DNA from: Sacculina carcini
Lineage: Eukaryota; Arthropoda; Thecostraca; Sacculinidae
Direction: 5' to 3'
NCBI GenBank assembly: GCA_916048095.2
Contig: OU696571.1
Span: 9,899,449-9,963,448, forward strand
DNA: 64,000 bases
Made by a program: the position numbers and the translations under genes. Positions within the stretch are counted from its first letter, which is position 1. Each line of letters opens with the position of its first letter. Shown here piece by piece: positions 60,201-64,000 of this stretch. The notes below the pieces were generated by a model. It was not told where the DNA came from, did no database searches, and worked only from the letters and a program-made list of their open reading frames with translations.

Positions 60201-60396
60201 TTTGAAATACATAGGTGTTATGCATTCTTATATGCAACAGTCGTAGGCATTATACACAATCATATGGAGGAAAAAATATACCTGGGTGTTGTTCTTGACA
60301 GACTGTGTAAGCACGGATAGCGGCCCCGTGTTGAATTCCTCCTCTTCCATCTTCGCCATTTCTTCGGCTGTCATCTCAGAGCGTGGTTTTTGAGCA
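51492..60396 (-). CDS. SNRPD2: SNRPD2, small nuclear ribonucleoprotein Sm-D2 (three exons found)
   Basis: A core Sm protein of the heptameric ring on U1, U2, U4 and U5 snRNAs, needed for pre-mRNA splicing. Exons on the minus strand: 60396-60282, 55813-55679 and 51596-51492. Translation reads [38 protein letters not shown], then [20 protein letters not shown] to TGKGRKK, then [20 protein letters not shown] to SAQGK and stop. Both Sm motifs are intact. Acceptor and donor phases agree for the three exons. The 60396 exon opens with the third base of a codon, so a short first coding exon (a few residues) lies upstream and was not identified. Confidence 0.95.
51793..52189. mobile_element. pogo/Tigger-like MITE
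   Basis: TA-flanked ends start CCGTAAATG in inverted orientation, followed by TTATCCGACA. The interior repeats TAATCCGGCA and GGCTCTAATAATCC several times. TTATCCG-type ends with TA duplication resemble Tigger/pogo elements. There is no transposase. Confidence 0.6.
52298..53217 (-). mobile_element. internally deleted mariner-type element
   Basis: Inverted ends CAGGGTGTTC/CAGGGTGTCC continue through ATAAATTTGACGTCATTT (about 30 bp) and are flanked by TA (52296-52297, 53218-53219). At 920 bp it is shorter than the 1.3 kb relative at 39600, and the C-terminal catalytic part is missing. Confidence 0.88.
52480..53068 (-). pseudogene. mariner transposase remnant
   Basis: The N-terminal helix-turn-helix ([20 protein letters not shown] ... 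[20 protein letters not shown], 53068-52829) is like the DUF4817 class. In another frame near 52640-52500 are [19 protein letters not shown] and [12 protein letters not shown], the first catalytic segment. The sequence stops there. Confidence 0.8.
53220..53600 (-). pseudogene. possible LINE 3' fragment
   Basis: A minus-strand frame near 53590-53460 ([20 protein letters not shown]) resembles the C-terminal tail of LINE polymerases. An ATAAAAATAAA-type A-rich tail lies at about 53218-53240 next to the mariner. The assignment is tentative. Confidence 0.35.
54107..54500 (+). repeat. direct repeat, left copy
   Basis: Shares with 55182-55617 a GTGATCGTGTACAGTTGAA start segment and a later segment (GTCTGAATATATTTTAGTTT ... 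TTTTGAGTTTCGTCT). An expanded GT run occupies the middle of this copy. Confidence 0.8.
54204..54263 (+). repeat. (GT)n microsatellite
   Basis: About 60 bp of perfect GT repeats within the left direct-repeat copy. Confidence 0.95.
54501..55181. other. GC-rich block between the direct repeats
   Basis: About 680 bp, GC-rich and partly repetitive (GAGCACTG, GTGCTGGGG and GACGGGAGC-type words recur). Open frames exist on both strands, but they are low complexity (Ala/Ser/Pro- or Gly-rich) and match no family I know. It may be an insert that became bounded by the repeats or the inside of an unknown element. Confidence 0.5.
55182..55617 (+). repeat. direct repeat, right copy
   Basis: Counterpart of 54107-54500. 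It has an extra segment near 55297-55389 that includes a GCGGCGAGC...GCTCGCCGC hairpin where the left copy has GT repeats. It ends about 60 bp short of the SNRPD2 middle exon. Confidence 0.8.
55679..55813 (-). CDS. SNRPD2: SNRPD2 middle coding exon
   Basis: 45 codons, [20 protein letters not shown] to TGKGRKK, the first Sm motif ([11 protein letters not shown]). Acceptor GGCAG and donor GTGAAT, phase 0 on both sides. Confidence 0.97.
56420..57460 (+). pseudogene. Ty3/gypsy C, decayed RNase H and integrase
   Basis: RNase H words ([26 protein letters not shown], then [15 protein letters not shown]) at about 56520-56730. Integrase zinc-finger words ([18 protein letters not shown]) and core words ([27 protein letters not shown]) lie at about 57090-57340. 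Many stops and frame changes. Only the second catalytic half of pol remains. Confidence 0.75.
57589..58863. mobile_element. hAT-like non-autonomous element, copy 2
   Basis: It starts TAGGGATGTCAAAAA and ends TTTTGACAGCCTTA, and matches copy 1 (41168-45155 minus its gypsy) along its length, e.g. AAGGTCAATTTCT, GAAGAAAATACACCAG and CATCTCACGACACCCTCCGG. Flanking octamers GTGATAGC and CTTATTAC do not match well. It lies in an SNRPD2 intron, whereas copy 1 lies in PSMA6. Confidence 0.8.
59313..59420. repeat. GT/GC-rich low-complexity tract
   Basis: Imperfect GTGTGCGTGT and GTGTCTGTGTGC repeats. Overlapping open frames here (His/Thr-rich on the minus strand) are products of the repeat and not genes. 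Confidence 0.85.
60282..60396 (-). CDS. SNRPD2: SNRPD2 first recovered coding exon
   Basis: One base plus 38 codons, [16 protein letters not shown] to VKNNTQ. Acceptor TGCAG and donor GTATAT. An internal Met (SEMTAEE) could act as start, but family proteins begin several residues earlier, so an upstream exon is expected. Confidence 0.95.
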
Positions 60397-61198
60397 CTGC
60401 AAACACACATGCACACAAATGCAAGCACTTACACAACGGTAATGATTCAGACTAGATTCAGAACAGGGACAGCCGACTAGACAGACTACACAGTGGACTA
60501 TACTCAGAACAGGACGTAGTTCGGGTGCAGCATCATAGTCTCATATTCATATTCATATAAATCGCTTAAAAACTTGGAAAGCCTCTGAATCTGCATATGA
60601 TCACATGAACTTATAAAGTCTGAAGAAAATTATCTACCCTTAATCTCTACTCTAAACTCTATATTTTCCACTGCATAAACAAAAACGTACCATCATGTTG
60701 CTACTAGAGCAAAACGTACCACAACCCCAATGACAAGCAGCGTAAAAAGTCATATCATATCTATTTATGATTATATATATATGATCATAAATGTTTTCAA
60801 TCATATATATGAGCTATGATATATTAGATATATATCTATATATTTCAAAATATGTCTTATAACTAGACAGAAGCTATAGTTACCCGAAATATTTCGAGTT
60901 CGGCTAATATCGGTTGAAACTTAATTTTGCTACGAAAATATAACAGCGTAAAATAAAAACGGAAACTCATAAGAATACTAACTACGTCTGTGAGTTAAAA
61001 AAACTTGGATGTAATCTTACTAAAAATGACATGAAATAGGAGTTACGCGTGAAAAAAATCATCCAATGACCGTTAGAAATTGAAACACGACAGTTATTAA
61101 GGTAAATGTATGAAGCACTCGTCCTCCTACGCTATATTTTCTTTAGCGCATACACAAACACACTCGCGCAACAAAGCGTAATGAGAGGGGGAGTACTA
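60397..61198. other. upstream of SNRPD2 recovered exons
   Basis: AT-rich, including TATATATGATC-type sequence near 60770-60840. The missing first exon and promoter should lie here or beyond. No ATG with a phase-2 donor could be chosen with confidence. Confidence 0.4.
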
Positions 61199-61725
61199 CA
61201 ATATTGCCCTATGAACATATTGGCCAAAAACGCCCGCATGCTCCTATACTCTGCAATAGGGCAATATGTTCACCTCGGCCAGCGTAGTGTCAAAGGCGTA
61301 TCAAGTGCGGTGAGTGCGACTGCGGCTTGTGGCCAATATGTTCACTTTTCACCATAGCTAAATCTCAGTGGTTTTCAACACAACGCACGAGTTTTTATAC
61401 AACAATTAGCTAGCACATAACATACTGTGCGGTTATTGGCTAGGTTAGGTCAGGTCAGGTTAAATCTAGTTAGATTACTGAGCCTAGCCAATAACCCCAC
61501 AGTATGTGAGGTGCTAGCTACTTGTGTATAAACTCTTGTCTTGTGTTGAAAACCACTGAATTTTCGCCATGGTGAAAAGTGAACATATTGGCCACAAGCC
61601 GCAGTCGCACTCACCGCTCTTGATACGCCTTTGACACTACGCTGGCCGAGGTGAACATATTGCCCTATTGCAGAGTATGGGAGCATGCGGGCGTTTTTGG
61701 CCAATATGTTCATAGGGCAATATTG
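61199..61725. mobile_element. 527-bp palindromic foldback MITE
   Basis: The two halves (61199-61455 and 61470-61725) are nearly perfect inverted copies, starting CAATATTGCCCTATGAACAT at each end and meeting around 61460. TA flanks both sides (61197-61198 and 61726-61727). The motif GGCCAATATGTTCA recurs within each arm. It has no coding capacity. Confidence 0.85.
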
Positions 61726-61805
61726 TACTGATGATGATGATGCGAAGAGTGACATATGCAAAAAAGGCACACATCTCGCCCGTAGCAACAATCAGATCAG
61801 CCGTG

Positions 61806-63038
61806 TTACAGCGTTTTCAGGAGGTTGGCCCACCGGACACTGTCTTTGGCCTGAGTCGCCGCCTCTGCTGTCGTGATGCCTATCTCTGTAAGGTCGTCGT
61901 CCAGCACTTGACGCAGGGTTTGGCGACTGGCTCTGCCTCTGCGCAGGGGTTCTGTTGGTGCGTTGATAAAAACGATTGCCATCGGCGACTCGGGTCGGCG
62001 CAGTACATGCCCAAGCAACTGGAGTCGCCTCCGACGCAACAAAACACTGGCGGCCGACAACTTGCTGGTGGCGTACAGGGCTGCACTGGAGATAGTTTGT
62101 GGGTAGCGCACATTAATACAATACCTCAACAGTGCCCGCTGTCCGGCGTTGACTCCTGCCTCCAGAGTTTTCGTCAGCGACCAGCTTTCACCGCCGTACA
62201 ACAGTACGGTCTGTACACACGCGCGAAAAAGCTTCACTTTGCAGGTCGTTGAAATGTCAGATCTCCACGCTGCACTTAACTTTCGAGCTGCAACCCACGC
62301 CAGCTGACGTCTGTGGTGGAATGCACTCTTGCTGTTGGGAACATCACTGCCCAGGTAGCGACACTCGGAGACTGTCGGCAGTGGCGCACCCGAGCTTGTG
62401 TGTACAACAGGGCTACCTGATACACTGCATCCAATCAGCGAGACCGTGCATTTTTTCTCGTTCAGAGTCAGGCCGACAAAAGTAGCTGCGCGCTCGAAGC
62501 GGTGCATCTGGCGCTGAGCAGCGGCGGGAGTGTCGGCAAGAATTACAACATCGTCAGCGTATGCCAGCGTCGTGATCTTGACCATTGGGTGTCGTGATGA
62601 GAGGCGCCGACGCACTGTGAAACCGTCTTCCTCGGTCAGGCTGCTCCTGAGCACGTAGTCAATGCATAACACGAAAAGATAGGGCGCCAATGTATCGCCC
62701 TGTAACACCCCAGAAGTGGTGTTAAACGGTGCTGTCTCGCCGAGCGCTGTGCGCACAGTGGCGGTTGATCCATTATACAAACACATTATGCTGTCGACCA
62801 GGGCACTGTTGCGGCAGTAAAACTGGAGCACCTGTTTCATTGCAAAACGGTTGATGCTATCGAATGCTTTTTGGAAATATAATGCAATCGCACATAACGA
62901 CTTTTTCCTCACAGTGGCGTCCTCCATGCACATTTTGAGACAGATAATTTGTTCTGTTGTGCCTCTGTTGGGACGAAAACCAGACTGTGCGGGTAGAATT
63001 TTGCTGTCGATATGCTCGCGTAAACGATTTAACATCAC
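61806..63038 (-). CDS. RTE-like LINE reverse transcriptase, 5'-truncated, open
   Basis: An uninterrupted frame of 410 codons on the minus strand: SGFRPNRGTTEQIICLK, then YFQKAFDSINR, then TSGVLQGDTLAPYLFVLCID, then TTLAYADDVVILA (YADD intact), then LLLYGGESWSL and LLGHVLRRPESP near the C-terminus. The GVLQGDTLAP form and the C-terminal LLGHVLRR segment are typical of RTE/Proto2-type LINEs. It begins mid-polymerase at about 63040, so endonuclease and the RT fingers are missing. The 3' end touches a GATGATGATG stretch (61731-61742). GC content is much higher than its surroundings and there are no stops, so it is a young insertion. Confidence 0.85.
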   Translation of the reverse strand: MMLNRLREHIDSKILPAQSGFRPNRGTTEQIICLKMCMEDATVRKKSLCAIALYFQKAFDSINRFAMKQVLQFYCRNSALVDSIMCLYNGSTATVRTALGETAPFNTTSGVLQGDTLAPYLFVLCIDYVLRSSLTEEDGFTVRRRLSSRHPMVKITTLAYADDVVILADTPAAAQRQMHRFERAATFVGLTLNEKKCTVSLIGCSVSGSPVVHTSSGAPLPTVSECRYLGSDVPNSKSAFHHRRQLAWVAARKLSAAWRSDISTTCKVKLFRACVQTVLLYGGESWSLTKTLEAGVNAGQRALLRYCINVRYPQTISSAALYATSKLSAASVLLRRRRLQLLGHVLRRPESPMAIVFINAPTEPLRRGRASRQTLRQVLDDDLTEIGITTAEAATQAKDSVRWANLLKTL

Positions 63039-63040
63039 TC

Positions 63041-63390
63041 GATGTTAAATCTAGGAAAATATAGGAAAAATTATCCGTAAGCTGGCATTGCTTAGCTTGC
63101 GACAAAAGGTTTGCTTAGGAAGTCTCGATAGTGATAAATCAATGTCCAATCAGCGCTATCAAGATATTATTTCAAGAGATTAGTTTAAGAGATGATTCCT
63201 CTCTACTGGAACAACTCATCGATGTACAAATAAAGCTGACTGTTGCAAAATTGAAAGTCGTCGATCTGTAAACGTTGATAACTCCAACTACAAGACATAT
63301 AATCCTCTATCCGCTAACACCCCTGTTGCATCTAACGATGAGCTTGATGACACCGTCAACCCCCCTGACAAACAATGAAGTGGTTCTATC
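63041..63390. other. unassigned sequence
   Basis: No family recognised. TTAGATTTAACATCGAGTGA-type sequence near 63030-63055 includes a short inverted AACATC/GATGTT pair at the LINE junction. Confidence 0.35.
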
Positions 63391-63720
63391 ATCACATCTG
63401 CTAGATTTGGTGGTGCTGCAGCCGCCCGTTCTTATTCTGCTACCGTAGTTGGTGTTGCTACCGCTCCTGGCTCAGCTGTTGGCTACTCTGCTGTAGTGGG
63501 CGGCTCTGTCATCATTTCTGCTTACTCTGCTGTAGTAGGCGGTTCTATCGTCGCCACTGCTGCCTATGTGGCTGTTGTAGTCGGTAGTGGTTCTAACACC
63601 CCGTACTGGATTAATTGCTGTAGCTGGTTGTGATACTTCCGCACCAGCCACCGCTGCCGGATCTGCATACGCAGTTGGTGGTAATGGTAGTGCCCCTGCT
63701 GCGTCCACTGCTGTATTTTG
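63391..63720 (+). other. Ala/Gly/Val-rich repetitive open stretch
   Basis: A plus-strand frame reads repeated units such as GYSAVVGGSVIIS and AYSAVVGGSIVAT, with no stop for about 70 codons. The minus strand is also open, giving a Tyr/Arg/Ser-rich repeat (AYYSRVSRNDDRAAHYSRV). Either could be a low-complexity ORF1 of a transposon. There is no start or splice evidence. Confidence 0.35.
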
Positions 63721-64000
63721 TAGCTTTGTGACCGGTCCGGCTGCTTAATTACAAACTCTTTAATATAAGCTCTGTAATAAGCTGTGTAAACTTAAATTTC
63801 AGGAGAAATACAAACTCTGTAATACTAACTCCTCATTTGTCATCAAATGTGACTCTTCCTTTGATCAAACTCAGGCTATGAAAATCCTTTCGAGATGCTT
63901 CCCGACATCTGACCTGTCACGGTACCTCCATAACCTTGTCACATGAATTTCCTCTTCTTCACTTGACCCAGTTGAAATATCGCGGTGACGTGTCTCCCAC
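63721..64000. other. unassigned window end
   Basis: A 20-bp-scale repetition (TACAAACTCT-TTAATA and TACAAACTCTGTAATA near 63750 and 63810) is visible. Nothing else was recognised. Confidence 0.35.

Larger units (their letters stand above)
55814..60281 (-). other. SNRPD2 intron between the first two recovered exons (4.5 kb)
   Basis: GTATAT donor and GGCAG acceptor. It contains a decayed gypsy and hAT-like copy 2. 55880-56420 and 58872-60281 hold nothing recognised apart from a GT/GC-rich tract at about 59313-59420. Confidence 0.9.

Overview
This is nuclear DNA from an invertebrate animal; the phylum cannot be fixed from the sequence. The evidence is two spliced, deeply conserved housekeeping genes with GT-AG introns set in a dense, nested field of animal-type transposable elements: CR1/L2-like, I-like, RTE-like and restriction-endonuclease-type LINEs, Ty3/gypsy, Ty1/copia, piggyBac, mariner, pogo-like and hAT-like elements. 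No prokaryotic gene organisation is present.

Host genes. PSMA6 (20S proteasome alpha-type subunit 6) lies on the plus strand in seven coding exons from 36314 to 50689. They sum to 741 nt, i.e. 246 codons plus stop, with every splice phase consistent. Intron 2 (8.25 kb) and intron 5 (4.4 kb) are swollen by transposons. SNRPD2 (spliceosomal Sm-D2) lies on the minus strand, with three coding exons recovered between 60396 and 51492; its short first coding exon was not located. The two genes converge tail to tail across about 0.8 kb.

Layout. 0.4-1.3 kb: weak minus-strand LINE RNase H trace. 1.4-9.4 kb: a decayed Ty3/gypsy pol whose integrase is split by a 4.7 kb CR1/L2-like LINE (4012-8744). 9.6-14.7 kb: a piggyBac-like element holding a tRNA-derived SINE, a second piggyBac with a dead transposase, a small hAT-like MITE and a foldback element. 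15-17.2 kb: two LINE fragments fused in frame. 17.5-22.8 kb: an I-like LINE interrupted by an 0.8 kb fragment carrying a possible restriction-like endonuclease. 22.8-24.2 kb: minus-strand LINE pieces. 24.9-31.1 kb: a complete copia-type element with both LTRs and a target duplication, carrying a LINE in its 3' LTR and a 233-bp palindromic MITE in its coding region. 31.4-36.1 kb: two more LINE copies. 36.3-50.7 kb: PSMA6. 51.5-60.4 kb: SNRPD2. 61.2-61.7 kb: a palindromic foldback element. 61.8-63.0 kb: an RTE-like LINE. 63.1-64.0 kb: unassigned.

The nesting orders events by age: gypsy before LINE; outer piggyBac before SINE, inner piggyBac and foldback; copia before both its LINE and its MITE; hAT-like element before the gypsy inside it. 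Most target-site duplications were read directly. The least explained structure is the roughly 4.2 kb inverted repeat filling PSMA6 intron 5, with a GC-rich hairpin motif recurring inside it on a unit of about 140-185 bp. No gene-level system (operon, CRISPR array, toxin system) is present. I ran no computation: all boundaries are by eye.
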